Counted from the first letter of the stretch, positions 48,979 to 58,332 are shown. The stretch is 64,000 nucleotides of DNA from RGIG6165 sp045545175 (GCA_045545175.1 JAZQAK010000006.1:30313-94312); one strand, 5' to 3'. The notes: generated by a model from the sequence alone, not told the origin. Program-made: numbers and translations.

Positions 48979-49875
48979 TTAATTTTTGTATGGAACACGT
49001 GCAGAAGGCACTTTTTTCGATGCTGGATCTGTATGCGTGGTTTGATCATCAAAGAAGATATTTGCACCAAAAGCTTTAAGGACTTCGCTTTTTTCAATAC
49101 CACCTAAAAAGAAAACTTCATCTATTCTTACGTTCCATGCTCTCAATGTTCTAACAACACGTTCATGTGCGGGAGCGTTTCTAGCTGTTACAAGAGCTGT
49201 TCTTATCGGTACTGCATCTGTGGGAAATTGTTTTTGTATAAATGATATTGTTTTCAGTAATTTTGCAAAAGGACCTTCTGGTAAGGGCTTTTTTGCATTT
49301 TCATGTTCGTGTTCAGCAAAAGCTTGTAATCCTTTTTCTTGGTAAATCTTTTCAGATTCATCTGAAAAAATGACAGCATCTCCATCAAATGCAATTCTAA
49401 TTTGCTCCACATCATCTGTTGGATTTATTGGCAACTGGGAATGATCACAAATAATGCCAGATGCAATATTGGCATTAATCGCTTCTTGAACATCTGTTTC
49501 ATTAGCGGACAAAAATAAATCTGTCTTAAAAGCATTAAGATATGGCGAAATCGAAGCTCCTCCAACAAGTGCAGCTCTACTAATGTTGAGTTTGTAATGG
49601 TCTATAGAATTAAATATTCTTAGACTTGTATCTGCACTATTTTTTGACATAATAAGTATTTCCGTCAAATATCTTCCATCAGCATTTAATTTTTGTAATG
49701 CTTTTATGAGCGGAAAAGCCGTTCCAGGTTTTAATATATCATTTTCATGCTCAATTTGGTATTGAGAGTACGCCTCCAATCCGTCTTTTTCAAATATTAC
49801 ATTTTCTGACTCTAAATCAAATAGTGCCCGTGAAGAAACACCTATAACTAATTTGTCATCTAGTTTTAATGCCAT
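48979..49875 (-). CDS. cytosolic 5'-nucleotidase (cN-I-like)
   Basis: A 298-residue protein of the cN-I 5'-nucleotidase family, which hydrolyses AMP/IMP-type nucleotides in animals and occurs sporadically in bacteria. Visible are LVIGVSSRALFDLESENVIF, ALVGGASISPYLNAFKTDLF, IRIAFDGDAVIFSDESE (HAD-like DGD), IRTALVTARNAPAHERVVRT and VFFLGGIEKSEVLKAF, and FFDDQTTH. In phage defence such an enzyme could deplete nucleotides or act on a signal nucleotide; that is inference. Last gene of a three-gene operon, overlapping the methyltransferase by 20 bp. Confidence 0.8.
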   Translation of the reverse strand: MALKLDDKLVIGVSSRALFDLESENVIFEKDGLEAYSQYQIEHENDILKPGTAFPLIKALQKLNADGRYLTEILIMSKNSADTSLRIFNSIDHYKLNISRAALVGGASISPYLNAFKTDLFLSANETDVQEAINANIASGIICDHSQLPINPTDDVEQIRIAFDGDAVIFSDESEKIYQEKGLQAFAEHEHENAKKPLPEGPFAKLLKTISFIQKQFPTDAVPIRTALVTARNAPAHERVVRTLRAWNVRIDEVFFLGGIEKSEVLKAFGANIFFDDQTTHTDPASKKVPSARVPYKN

Positions 49876-50638
49876 AATAATTATTGCTCCTTGTTGTTTG
49901 ATGTGCTTGTTTTTTGCACTTTACTAGCAAAAATCTTGGGTACTCATAACTGTAATCTTTGGGTGTGTCTATCGCAGGTTGCGGCTCTTCTAATTTTACA
50001 ATTTCAAATCCTATTTTTTTTAATGTGTTTATATACATAGATAAAGGTCGATGTATGTGGGTAGTAACTCCAAGCGAATCTGAAAAAGATGTTTGAAAAT
50101 CGTGCTCGATATATAGTTCTTTGTTATAGTCAAACCAGTTTTCGTTGCTATATTTCCAATAGGTTGGCCAAAAGCAAGGATGTGTTAACATTATTAATAG
50201 GTGTCCATTTGTCTTTAACAGCTCAAAAATTCGTTTCAAAGACATTTCCCATTCTGGATCTGTCATGATAACCATATTAGAAACACAAGCATCAAATTGA
50301 TGTTTTACGCTTAAATCGGATATGGTTGTATTCAGAAACTTGATTTTATTAGATGCATATTTCTTTTCTGCTATTTTTATAGCTTCCTCGCTTGCATCAA
50401 TTCCATAACACAGATCGCAAAAGGTAGAAATTTTGTTTGTTAAATATCCAGTTCCACAACCAACATCTAAAATTTTGGAAAGTTTTTTCTCCCCCAAATT
50501 TCTAATAATGCTAGGGCTCGTTACATAGGTTAAACTAATGTCTTTGCCAGCTTCAATTATTTCCTGCCTTTTACTAGATACTTTATTCCATTCACACACT
50601 ATTTCATTGAGAGTTTTTTTATTTGTTTTTTTGTTCAT
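49856..50638 (-). CDS. class I SAM-dependent methyltransferase
   Basis: A 260-residue small-molecule-type methyltransferase: motif I KILDVGCGTGYLTNKISTFC, LCYGIDASEEAIKIAEKKYA, FDACVSNMVIMTDPEWEMSL and LKTNGHLLIMLTHPCFWPT. It resembles UbiE/Methyltransf_11 enzymes more than DNA methylases. It overlaps both neighbours by 20 bp, which means tight coupling. AT-rich codon use differs from the core genes and points to horizontal transfer. Substrate unknown. Confidence 0.78.
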   Translation of the reverse strand: MNKKTNKKTLNEIVCEWNKVSSKRQEIIEAGKDISLTYVTSPSIIRNLGEKKLSKILDVGCGTGYLTNKISTFCDLCYGIDASEEAIKIAEKKYASNKIKFLNTTISDLSVKHQFDACVSNMVIMTDPEWEMSLKRIFELLKTNGHLLIMLTHPCFWPTYWKYSNENWFDYNKELYIEHDFQTSFSDSLGVTTHIHRPLSMYINTLKKIGFEIVKLEEPQPAIDTPKDYSYEYPRFLLVKCKKQAHQTTRSNNYYGIKTR

Positions 50639-51281
50639 TCGTTTCTCCGTTACATACCGACTTGCACAACTGAATCATGTCAACAGCAAGTGAATTAATC
50701 CATTCATCTGTTCCATTGTTTTGTTTGGTTTGATATATTGTATGACGAATTTTTCCTTTTTTACGAATTGAATTCTGTGTATTGGCAATAGCAACTTGAG
50801 GGGTATTGGTATTGTACCTAATCACAGTAAATCTAGTTTTTGGTTCAAAATTCCAACAACCATAATATTTTATTTCTACGCCATTTTCTTGTAATACTTT
50901 TGTAAGAGAAGTTTCCTTTTCTGCGAAGATTAAAACATTAGAAGATTTTGAAATAATACAAGCTTTCACTTCACAATCAACCCAACTTAAATCTCTGCTC
51001 ATTATGCAGATTTTTCCTTGCATCTTTATAATTTTTTTCATTGCTTCTTTTATTTCTTCATCGCTTTGACAAACTAACTGATTAGTTTCATCATTCTTTG
51101 AAACATAATATATTATTAACCCGATGTCTATCAAAAAAGAAATAATAAATATAAACAATACTGCAAAAAAACCGCCACTAGGTATCTCTAAAGAGAATAA
51201 TGCATTTCCACATAAACCTACAATCGCAGAAGCAATTGCAGGGGAAATGTTTTTAAAGTACTTGTTGTTTAATATGTTCAT
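50619..51281 (-). CDS. two-helix membrane protein with a PLD-like/TIR-sized cytoplasmic domain
   Basis: A 220-residue protein. Two N-terminal hydrophobic helices (AIASAIVGLCGNALFSL and FFAVLFIFIISFLIDIGLII) precede a domain of about 130 residues with EIKEAMKKIIKMQGKICIMS, LSWVDCEVKACIISKSSNVL and LTKVLQENGVEIKYYG, reminiscent of phospholipase-D-like or SAVED-like effector surroundings; no HxK motif is visible. Short 2TM proteins with a cytoplasmic sensor are common membrane-damaging effectors. First gene of the operon; good ribosome site AAGGAAG. Confidence 0.55.
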   Translation of the reverse strand: MNILNNKYFKNISPAIASAIVGLCGNALFSLEIPSGGFFAVLFIFIISFLIDIGLIIYYVSKNDETNQLVCQSDEEIKEAMKKIIKMQGKICIMSRDLSWVDCEVKACIISKSSNVLIFAEKETSLTKVLQENGVEIKYYGCWNFEPKTRFTVIRYNTNTPQVAIANTQNSIRKKGKIRHTIYQTKQNNGTDEWINSLAVDMIQLCKSVCNGETNEQKNK

Positions 51282-51337
51282 TATCGTTCTTCCTTTATAT
51301 GTTAATTTCTTTTTTTACTAGAATAATTAATTTTTAT

Positions 51338-51366
51338 ATTATACCATAATACTACAAAATTTGCAA
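51338..51366 (-). promoter_or_regulatory. promoter of the 2TM/methyltransferase/5'-nucleotidase operon
   Basis: Minus strand TTGCAA (51361-51366), 17-bp spacer, TATAAT (51338-51343), about 50 bp before the first start codon. Confidence 0.65.
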
Positions 51367-51450
51367 TGTAACAATGTGCAATTTTAAAATTCGTATAGTC
51401 GCAGTTTGGTTCTCTTTTTGCTAAACTTTAGGCATAAGGAGGTGCTGACT

Positions 51451-51750
51451 ATGGCACGGTTTATAGAAGAATTTTATTACGGAAATATTGATCCGCAGGC
51501 ACGTAGTACGAAGCAAAACAAGACGGTCCAAAAGGAAATGGCGGTCCTTACAAAGACCGAAGAACTGCTCACAAATGCCCTGACTGACGAGCCGAAGAAG
51601 TGTTTTTTAGACTTCTCAAATGCGTGGAGCATCGTCAATGGCCAATCAAATCTTGACAGTTTTATTATGGGATTTCGCCTCGGTGCTAACTTCGCTTATG
51701 ATGCTTTTATCTCAACCGAAACACCATTTGAGGACTTGTTAAAGGAATAA
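51451..51750 (+). CDS. DUF6809-type mobile-element protein
   Basis: A 99-residue acidic protein: MARFIEEFYYGNIDPQARST, LTKTEELLTNALTDEPKKCF and QSNLDSFIMGFRLGANFAYD. I recognise the pattern from small proteins common in clostridial conjugative elements and transposons, with no known function. The ATG at 51451 is selected by AAGGAGGTG; upstream codons in the frame are AT-rich noise. A terminator follows. Confidence 0.7.
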   Translation: MARFIEEFYYGNIDPQARSTKQNKTVQKEMAVLTKTEELLTNALTDEPKKCFLDFSNAWSIVNGQSNLDSFIMGFRLGANFAYDAFISTETPFEDLLKE

Positions 51751-51762
51751 AACCAATTACAA

Positions 51763-51810
51763 AAGCACAGCAGATAGAACGAAAATTCTGTCCGCTGTGC
51801 TTCTTTTTTG
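51763..51810 (+). terminator. terminator after the DUF6809-type gene
   Basis: AAGCACAGC (51763-51771) with GCTGTGCTT (51794-51802), extended inside by AGAA/TTCT; T-run follows. Confidence 0.8.
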
Positions 51811-51832
51811 TCCAGGAGAAAATATCTGTATT

Positions 51833-51957
51833 ATCTTAGCGAGCAGACTGTTTATGGATACACTTTCGTAAAACGCTCGCTCGCCCAATGATTGCATCAT
51901 CTTAGCGAGCAGACCGTTTGTACTCCTGTTGTCGCAAAACAGTACTCGTTAGGGACA
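51833..51957. repeat. two 66-bp direct repeats with internal hairpins
   Basis: ATCTTAGCGAGCAGACTGTT at 51833 and ATCTTAGCGAGCAGACCGTT at 51899, 66 bp apart. Each is followed by TTCGTAAAAC or GTCGCAAAAC. The first contains AGCGAGC...GCTCGCT, the second GTACTCCTGTT...AACAGTAC, so each can fold. They lie between two mobile-element genes and may be a recombination or control site. Confidence 0.6.
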
Positions 51958-52049
51958 CCCTAATACCTGTCTACAATTTTCAAAATCGCATATTCGCAAA
52001 AATAAACCTCCTCTGGTACAATCAAAGTATCAAAGGAGGTTTTTGCTAT

Positions 52050-52421
52050 ATGAAAACATTATTCGAACAACACGGCGGCACGTACACAATACAGGGCGAC
52101 TACCGCTTGCCGAACCTAACCGTAGAAGAAACAGACACCCGACCAATCGGTGTATGGGGACAGCGACGCCTGCACTACCTGAAGCACCACCGCAAAGTCT
52201 TGTATTACAACCTGCTTACGTCCGGTAAGCTCCATTCCCACATCTCCGACATCGAAGAACAAGCCCAAGAATTATTCGCCCGCCTCACCACCGACCTCGC
52301 CGTAAAGGAAGGTATCAACGAACAACTCAAAGCAACAGACCAAATGAAATGGGTGCAGAAGATGAACAGCATCCGTGAGCGTGTAATCGAAACCGTAAAT
52401 AAGCAAATTATATTTGTGTAA
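52050..52421 (+). CDS. tnpV: TnpV family transposon protein
   Basis: A 123-residue TnpV as in Tn4451/Tn4453-type clostridial transposons: MKTLFEQHGGTYTIQGDYRL, PIGVWGQRRLHYLKHHRKVL, NLLTSGKLHSHISDIEEQAQ and MKWVQKMNSIRERVIE. Its role in transposition is unknown. The ATG at 52050 follows AAAGGAGG. It is more GC-rich than its neighbours. No resolvase or other transposon gene is in the window, so it is a remnant. Confidence 0.85.
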   Translation: MKTLFEQHGGTYTIQGDYRLPNLTVEETDTRPIGVWGQRRLHYLKHHRKVLYYNLLTSGKLHSHISDIEEQAQELFARLTTDLAVKEGINEQLKATDQMKWVQKMNSIRERVIETVNKQIIFV

Positions 52422-52427
52422 AAACAA

Positions 52428-52462
52428 AAGGCACCCCTTTTGAAATTCAATTGGGATGCTTT
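52428..52462. terminator. hairpin between tnpV and the restriction operon
   Basis: AGGCACCCC and GGGATGCTTTT form an imperfect stem with T-rich flank; shared by convergent genes. Confidence 0.5.
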
Positions 52463-52479
52463 TCTGATTTGATTAACAA

Positions 52480-53442
52480 TTACACTTCAATAGTTCCGTT
52501 GTCTCGTTGCAATATGTTCTTAATAGTAATTGCAACAATGCAAGGGTATAAAAGCATAGTGTCCTTTGTTATTGTCCACATTTGCCCACCTTCATCAGAA
52601 TCAGCTCCATGATCAGCGGCATTGCGAATTTGTCCTATGTAATCTATCATACCTCGATGTTTTTTAGATAAGCAAGAAGATAAGGCATCTCTCTTTTGAA
52701 GTATGCCATTCTTCCCGGATAACGATATACTGTGGCTTGTAGCATACCTATCCAGGAAGGACTCAAAAGCGTTGGCTGCATATACTATTACAGCACGCAT
52801 ATCTGGTGTTTGCGCTTTGGATTTTTGAAATGCCTCCGAAAGGGGTTCCACAATTGTAGTGTTATCAACTGTGTTATAGATTGTTTCGCCCCAAAAATCT
52901 CTCAAGGACTTTTCAGAAACAGCGCTTTCTAAGAGGTTGGATTCTACAAGCGGATATATGTTCTCCTCCTCGACAAAGCTATATAAATTTGCGCCTTCGC
53001 TTTTTAAAGCTTTTGCATATGTTGCAATGCTGATCAATGTGTTTTTTATATCTCTTTCGTTCGATGATAGAGAACATAATATTTTGGTTTGTTTGCATGC
53101 CTGTTCGATGGATTTTGTAAAGTCATATCGAACCTTAAAGACTCTGTACGGTTGGTACTGTTCTAATATCAGCCTCATTATAACGGCTTTTTGATTATCA
53201 GATGTTGCTGTTACGAGCTTTTTTGCAAGAAATGAATTTACGGAATAACAATTTGAAGATGCATCAAATGAAGCCATTCCCAATTCTATGGCCATTTCAA
53301 GTGCTTTGTTTACCTGATCATCTGTTGCTATCCCAGTAAATTCGGTAACAAAACTTTTATCAACATCATTTCCTTTAGCAACAATAGCATCAACAACAGC
53401 AACAATATCTTCGGCAGTAGTTAAAACTATATTGTATGCCAT
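52480..53442 (-). CDS. HEPN-like C-terminal domain protein, end of the type I RM operon
   Basis: A 320-residue protein. The N-terminal ~75 residues look like a winged helix (IVAVVDAIVAKGNDVDKSFV, then IELGMASFDASSNCYSVN). The C-terminal ~120 residues are helical and carry QIRNAADHGA, an R-N-x3-H motif as in HEPN ribonucleases and Abi_C-type abortive-infection proteins, preceded by ANAFESFLDRYA. If active it would cut RNA on phage attack; activity is inferred from one motif. It starts 18 bp after the preceding gene, last of a nine-gene minus-strand operon. Confidence 0.6.
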   Translation of the reverse strand: MAYNIVLTTAEDIVAVVDAIVAKGNDVDKSFVTEFTGIATDDQVNKALEMAIELGMASFDASSNCYSVNSFLAKKLVTATSDNQKAVIMRLILEQYQPYRVFKVRYDFTKSIEQACKQTKILCSLSSNERDIKNTLISIATYAKALKSEGANLYSFVEEENIYPLVESNLLESAVSEKSLRDFWGETIYNTVDNTTIVEPLSEAFQKSKAQTPDMRAVIVYAANAFESFLDRYATSHSISLSGKNGILQKRDALSSCLSKKHRGMIDYIGQIRNAADHGADSDEGGQMWTITKDTMLLYPCIVAITIKNILQRDNGTIEV

Positions 53443-53460
53443 CCTATTTCTCCCTTAGTA

Positions 53461-54153
53461 TTATTCCGACAATCCTTTTATAAGTTTCTGAATTTTGTCG
53501 GCAAGCTCGTCTATTTCTGCAACAGAACAATCAATATTGATATTAATGGTTATTGCACCTTTTGTTTGAACTGTTGTTACAGGGATAGGATTAGAATGAG
53601 TTACTTGAATTGTGTCTGCTTGTTTATTAGTTGCGGTTTGCTCTACTTTCTCTACTTCTGTAATTTCTGCAACAGTTAGTTTGCCATCGGCTTCGTTAAG
53701 AACATTAACAGATTTTAAAATTTCAATAACTGCATTTGCACCTGTGCGGTTTTGTTTCGTGTCTTTCTGTCCCGAAGAATATATGATATGGTTGAGAAAA
53801 CTTGTTCGATCCATACCGTTTCTGATTCTAACAGCAGAAATCATTCTGTTAAGAAAATCATTTTCTGCTACGATTTCTCTCCATATTCTTTCGATTTCAT
53901 AGTCGATTTTTGAAATATAGGCTCTGCCAAGCAATCTTCCAACATCAGTTGCTGATTTTTTGTTTCCTTCTGTAATTAGGCCAATTTGAACAAGAAAGCC
54001 GTTGTTTGCACTTACTGCTGTACGAGGAACACCCGTAGCTTGGGTAATGTCATCTAATGCTAATACTTGTCCTTCTTTTTCATTCGCATATGCTTGAATG
54101 ATTTTTACAATCTCCTCTAAAGAGGATGCGGGAAGTTTGAAAGTTTCTGCCAT
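53461..54153 (-). CDS. winged-helix protein of unknown function in the RM operon
   Basis: A 230-residue protein. Residues 1-75 resemble a helix-turn-helix (ASSLEEIVKIIQAYANEK, ITQATGVPRTAVSANNGFLV). A middle helical part contains MDRTSFLNHIIYSSGQKDTK. The last ~55 residues (TIQVTHSNPIPVTTVQTKGA, ITININIDCSVAEIDELADK) form a strand-helix typical of DUF5343-like proteins' ends. It may be a DNA-binding regulator or accessory. It lies between the endonuclease-like and HEPN-like genes and shares the N-terminal layout of the HEPN-like protein. Confidence 0.5.
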   Translation of the reverse strand: MAETFKLPASSLEEIVKIIQAYANEKEGQVLALDDITQATGVPRTAVSANNGFLVQIGLITEGNKKSATDVGRLLGRAYISKIDYEIERIWREIVAENDFLNRMISAVRIRNGMDRTSFLNHIIYSSGQKDTKQNRTGANAVIEILKSVNVLNEADGKLTVAEITEVEKVEQTATNKQADTIQVTHSNPIPVTTVQTKGAITININIDCSVAEIDELADKIQKLIKGLSE

Positions 54154-54184
54154 GATAATAATCTCCTTTATAATTAATTTTATT

Positions 54185-55267
54185 TTAAAAACTCTCAGGC
54201 ACTAAAGCCAATTTGTTAATTGATTCGTGTGCTCTAACGAGGGAGTCGTACACAGCCAAGACATCTTCGGAGTCCCAAGTGCGGAGAGATTTTTCGTCAA
54301 TAACACCTGCACTCTCGCTGATGATTTTTGCGAGCTGTTCTTCATCGGCAACGGCGACAACAGCTTGTACGGCTGCGTTGCTCTGTGCTTTCTTGAGGTT
54401 GAGGATAAGGCTATCAATTGAACCTTTAGACTGCACCTCAAACACATAGATTGCTTTACCCATATTGCCGATTTTTGCTTCCCAAACGGCATCTACAACT
54501 GCACCGGTAGTAATCTTGACTTCAGAACGGCTATCAAATCCAAGAAGCTCACCGATAGCAACCAATTTTTCCTTAATCTCATCGTGGAGAGATTTGGAAT
54601 CTTTCACGGTAACAGGTTTCTTAACTTCAGGAGCAGTAGCCGGAGTGTCTGAAGTTTTCTTTTCAGCAAGGGGGAGAATTTCGTCCCACATAAAGTAATC
54701 TACTGCCAAAAGGTCATAATCGTCTGCGCCAGCCTTTTTGAGCTCTGAGGCGATCTCTTTTGCGATTGCACAAGCTTCAGCATATTTCTTTCCGGTGTAC
54801 TGATAGTTATATTTCGGCATATCAGGGATATCAAGATAGCCATAGCAAAGAATAGTTGTCTTATTAAAGATTACATATTCCTGCGGGTTAGCGTATGTAA
54901 GCAACTCGCTGATGGTTGCAGGCCCCATACCCTTAATAGATTTTAAAAATACATCCCAACGCTTTTCAATAGAGCTTGTACCATAGAGTAATTCAGCTAA
55001 CTGCTTTTTGAGTGCAACAAACCCGTTGTCGGCAATGAGTTTGTCGACAACATATTTTTTATTACCCCAAATAAGCATAGACCAAAGCTTGCTGATATAC
55101 TCTAAGAACTCTTCCTCAGCCATAGCAATAAGCTTGTCCTTGGTAAATGACTGATAATAGTCCTTGCGTTCCTTACGTTCAGCCCAATTTTCTTCGTAAT
55201 ATGCTGCATTGGACTTCTTTTTCTTTGTAAATTCGGATATTGCCGAATTAAGCTTATCTATGTTCAT
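54185..55267 (-). CDS. putative restriction-endonuclease-like protein with HhH segment
   Basis: A 360-residue protein. The N-terminal half contains LKSIKGMGPATISELLTYAN, a helix-hairpin-helix of the DNA-glycosylase type. The C-terminal half has GAVVDAVWEAKIGNMG, then YVFEVQSKGSIDSLI, which fits a PD-(D/E)xK variant core (D...ExQ-K). A PAT-rich linker near 208-220 joins them. It starts at the ATG 55267 behind GGAGGTG, three bases after the hsdR stop. It could be an extra nuclease working with the type I complex. Confidence 0.6.
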   Translation of the reverse strand: MNIDKLNSAISEFTKKKKSNAAYYEENWAERKERKDYYQSFTKDKLIAMAEEEFLEYISKLWSMLIWGNKKYVVDKLIADNGFVALKKQLAELLYGTSSIEKRWDVFLKSIKGMGPATISELLTYANPQEYVIFNKTTILCYGYLDIPDMPKYNYQYTGKKYAEACAIAKEIASELKKAGADDYDLLAVDYFMWDEILPLAEKKTSDTPATAPEVKKPVTVKDSKSLHDEIKEKLVAIGELLGFDSRSEVKITTGAVVDAVWEAKIGNMGKAIYVFEVQSKGSIDSLILNLKKAQSNAAVQAVVAVADEEQLAKIISESAGVIDEKSLRTWDSEDVLAVYDSLVRAHESINKLALVPESF

Positions 55268-55269
55268 TG

Positions 55270-58200
55270 TCACACCTCCATGTTATCCGTCCAGAGTTCA
55301 CACTGCGTCATAACAGTTTGAACAGCGTCATCCATACCTTCGGGCGGATACTTATATTTCTTCAGCAGTCGCTTAACCATTTTGCGCATGCCCGCACGGG
55401 CGGTTTCTTTCTTTTGCCAGTCAATGGTACGGTTTTTACGAAGCATTTCCGTAAGTTCTCTTGTAATTGCAATCAAATCTTCATTTGTGTAGAAGTCCTT
55501 AACTGCTTCTGGTTTTGTAAGAGCATCATAGAAAGCAAGCTCCTCGGTTGTAAGACCGAGTTTTTCACCTTCTTTATGAAGGTTAGCAATTTCCTGTGCT
55601 GCTTCTAAAAGTTCCTTGATTACTTCTTCATTCGTAATAAGTCCGTTGTAGTATGCGTTCATTAGTTTTGCAATCTTTTCGGAGAATTTTTCGGATTTTA
55701 CAACATTGGTTCTTTTGTATAGAGAAATTTGCTCAGCCATCAATTTTCTCAGGATTTCGACGGCAATATTCTTTTCCTTCATCTTAGCGATTTCTTCTAA
55801 GATATGAGGATCAAACAATGAGAAGTTTTCGCCGACAGTCTTACTGTCAAACAAGTTGATAACGCCTTCACTCTGAATACTTGCTTTGAGAAGTTCATTA
55901 ATTTGCTTGTTAATTTCTGTCAGAGATAATGGTTTGCCACCTTGACCGCCGATAGTGATCTTCATAATCATTGCTCTAACTGCTTCAAAGTAAGCTGCCT
56001 CGTGGCGTTCTTGTTCAGTAGTCATGCTGGAACAAAGAGAATGAGACTGTTTCAAAAGAAGTGCCTCTTTCAAGAACAAATCTTTTTTATCAGCAGTATC
56101 CAATATAAAGTTCGTACCGCCGGTAATCAGATTTGCCATCACAAGCGGTGTTCCTGTTGCAAAACCGCTGAAATCAAAGCCGTGCATCAAATCTTTGCAG
56201 ACCTGAAGCTTTTCCTTGAATTTCGGATAAGCAATCTTTGCAATGTTCATATCGCCGTACTTCGCACGGTCACGAGCGGTATACTCATTCATAGCCGCTT
56301 TAAGAGCTGAAGCTATACCTACATAGTCAACAACAAGGCCGCCCTCTTTGTCTTTAAATACACGGTTTACTCGTGCAATCGCCTGCATTAAGTTATAACC
56401 GTGCATCGGCTTATATACATACATCGTAGCAAGAGAAGGAACATCAAATCCAGTAAGCCACATATCAACAACAATGGCAATTTTCATTGGATCGTTATTG
56501 TCTTTGAACTTGCGAGCCATATCTTCTTTATGCTTTTTAGTGCCGATAAGCTCTTTCCAATCTTCGGGATCGTTATTGCCGCTGGTCATTACAACGCCAA
56601 CTTTTTCGTTCCAGTTCGGGCGCATTTCAAGAATTTTGCGGTAAATTTTCATAGCAATAGGACGAGAATATGCAACGATCATCGCTTTGCCCGTCAAGAG
56701 ATTTGCACGATTCTTTTCGTAGTGGTCAATAATGTCTATACACAGTGATTCGATGGTGGAGTCTGCGCCGAGAACACTCTCCATTTGACCAAGCATTTTC
56801 TTGCTCTTTTCGATGGTAACTGAATCTGCCTGCTGTTCTAAAACTTCGTAGGTGGAGTCAATCAATGCAAGCGTGTTTTGATCCAGCTTCAAATGAATAA
56901 CACGGCTCTCGTAGTAAACAGGACGTGTTGCGCCATCCTCCACAGCCTGTGTCATATCATAAATATCAATATAGTCACCGAACACTTCACGAGTGTTACG
57001 GTCTTTTGAAGACACAGGAGTACCTGTGAAACCGATAAATGTTGCGTTCGGAAGTGCATCACGAATAATACGGGCATTGCCAACAACAATACGAGCCTCA
57101 GTTTCGCCATCATCATTTTCGGACATAATAACTTTTTCGTCCATACCGTACTGTCCACGATGAGCTTCATCTGCCATAACAACAATATTGCGACGGGTAG
57201 AAAGAGGCTCTTCTCCACGCTCAAATTTGAACATTGTTGTAAAGATAATACCGTTGGCATTTCTGCCTTCCAAAAGGGATTTCAAGTGTTCTTTGCTTTC
57301 TGCTTGTACAGGTGTTTGGCGCAAGAACTCCGCACACTTTGAAAACTGAGAATATAACTGATCATCAAGGTCAATTCGGTCAGTCATTACAACGATTGTG
57401 GAACTATCCAATACTTCTTGCAATAAATGAGCATAGAAAACCATAGAAAGCGATTTGCCGCTTCCCTGAGTATGCCAAAACACACCGCCCTTGCCGTCGG
57501 TGGTAGTTGCAATCTTTGCTTTTTCAATCGCTTTTCTAACCGCAAAATACTGATGATATCCGGCAAGAATCTTAATCGGATTCTGAATGTCTCCGGCAAA
57601 GAGAATAAAGTTCTTGATAATATCAAGTAGGCGCTCTCTTTGGAACATTCCTTCATAGAAGGTGTCAAACTGAGCATATGCAGTATTTTCATAATTGCCG
57701 TCTTTGGTTTTCCATTCCATAAAACGGTCAAGACCCGAAGTGATAGTTCCTGCCTTGTTCGTGGAAAGATCACTAATAACACAGATAGCGTTGTAGATAA
57801 ACATGGACGGAATATCCTGCATATAATTGCGGATCTGATTATATGCGTTCTCTGCTCCTACTTCATCCTTAGAGGGACTCTTGAGTTCCATCAATACAAG
57901 GGGCAACCCATTGATAAAAAGAATGACATCAGGACGACGGTTATTTGAGTTTTCGATGTATGTATATTGGTTAACTGCGTAGAAGGTATTGTTATCGGCT
58001 TTATTGTAGTCAATCAAATAAACGATAGAGTTGTACTCCTCGCCATTATAGACATACTTCACCTCAACACCGTTTTGTAAATAGCCCATAAAGGTCTTAT
58101 TCTTTTGAACAAGACTTCCGCTTTCAAAGTTTTTAAGTTTATATATCGCTTCATTGATTGCTTCAATGGGCAGTTTTTTGTTGATGCGAACAAGGCTGTC

Positions 58201-58332
58201 CAGAAGAGCAGATTCCAGAAGAGGACTGGAAAAATCAGTCCTGCCCATATCGGGTGCATAGATATGGGTATAGCCCATCTTTTCTAACAACTCAATGACC
58301 GCTTGTTCGAATAATTCTTCTGTGAAGTGCAT
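55270..58332 (-). CDS. hsdR: type I restriction enzyme, R subunit
   Basis: A 1020-residue HsdR. N-terminal nuclease with RRPDVILFINGLPLVLMELK (D...ExK, near 132-150); SF2 translocase with HTQGSGKSLSMVFYA (Walker A near 285), VMADEAHRG (DEAH near 388), FIGFTGTP, and MQAIARVNR (motif VI). The helical C-terminus binds HsdM/HsdS. It cuts DNA after ATP-driven translocation when the recognition site is unmethylated. Confidence 0.95.
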   Translation of the reverse strand: MHFTEELFEQAVIELLEKMGYTHIYAPDMGRTDFSSPLLESALLDSLVRINKKLPIEAINEAIYKLKNFESGSLVQKNKTFMGYLQNGVEVKYVYNGEEYNSIVYLIDYNKADNNTFYAVNQYTYIENSNNRRPDVILFINGLPLVLMELKSPSKDEVGAENAYNQIRNYMQDIPSMFIYNAICVISDLSTNKAGTITSGLDRFMEWKTKDGNYENTAYAQFDTFYEGMFQRERLLDIIKNFILFAGDIQNPIKILAGYHQYFAVRKAIEKAKIATTTDGKGGVFWHTQGSGKSLSMVFYAHLLQEVLDSSTIVVMTDRIDLDDQLYSQFSKCAEFLRQTPVQAESKEHLKSLLEGRNANGIIFTTMFKFERGEEPLSTRRNIVVMADEAHRGQYGMDEKVIMSENDDGETEARIVVGNARIIRDALPNATFIGFTGTPVSSKDRNTREVFGDYIDIYDMTQAVEDGATRPVYYESRVIHLKLDQNTLALIDSTYEVLEQQADSVTIEKSKKMLGQMESVLGADSTIESLCIDIIDHYEKNRANLLTGKAMIVAYSRPIAMKIYRKILEMRPNWNEKVGVVMTSGNNDPEDWKELIGTKKHKEDMARKFKDNNDPMKIAIVVDMWLTGFDVPSLATMYVYKPMHGYNLMQAIARVNRVFKDKEGGLVVDYVGIASALKAAMNEYTARDRAKYGDMNIAKIAYPKFKEKLQVCKDLMHGFDFSGFATGTPLVMANLITGGTNFILDTADKKDLFLKEALLLKQSHSLCSSMTTEQERHEAAYFEAVRAMIMKITIGGQGGKPLSLTEINKQINELLKASIQSEGVINLFDSKTVGENFSLFDPHILEEIAKMKEKNIAVEILRKLMAEQISLYKRTNVVKSEKFSEKIAKLMNAYYNGLITNEEVIKELLEAAQEIANLHKEGEKLGLTTEELAFYDALTKPEAVKDFYTNEDLIAITRELTEMLRKNRTIDWQKKETARAGMRKMVKRLLKKYKYPPEGMDDAVQTVMTQCELWTDNMEV

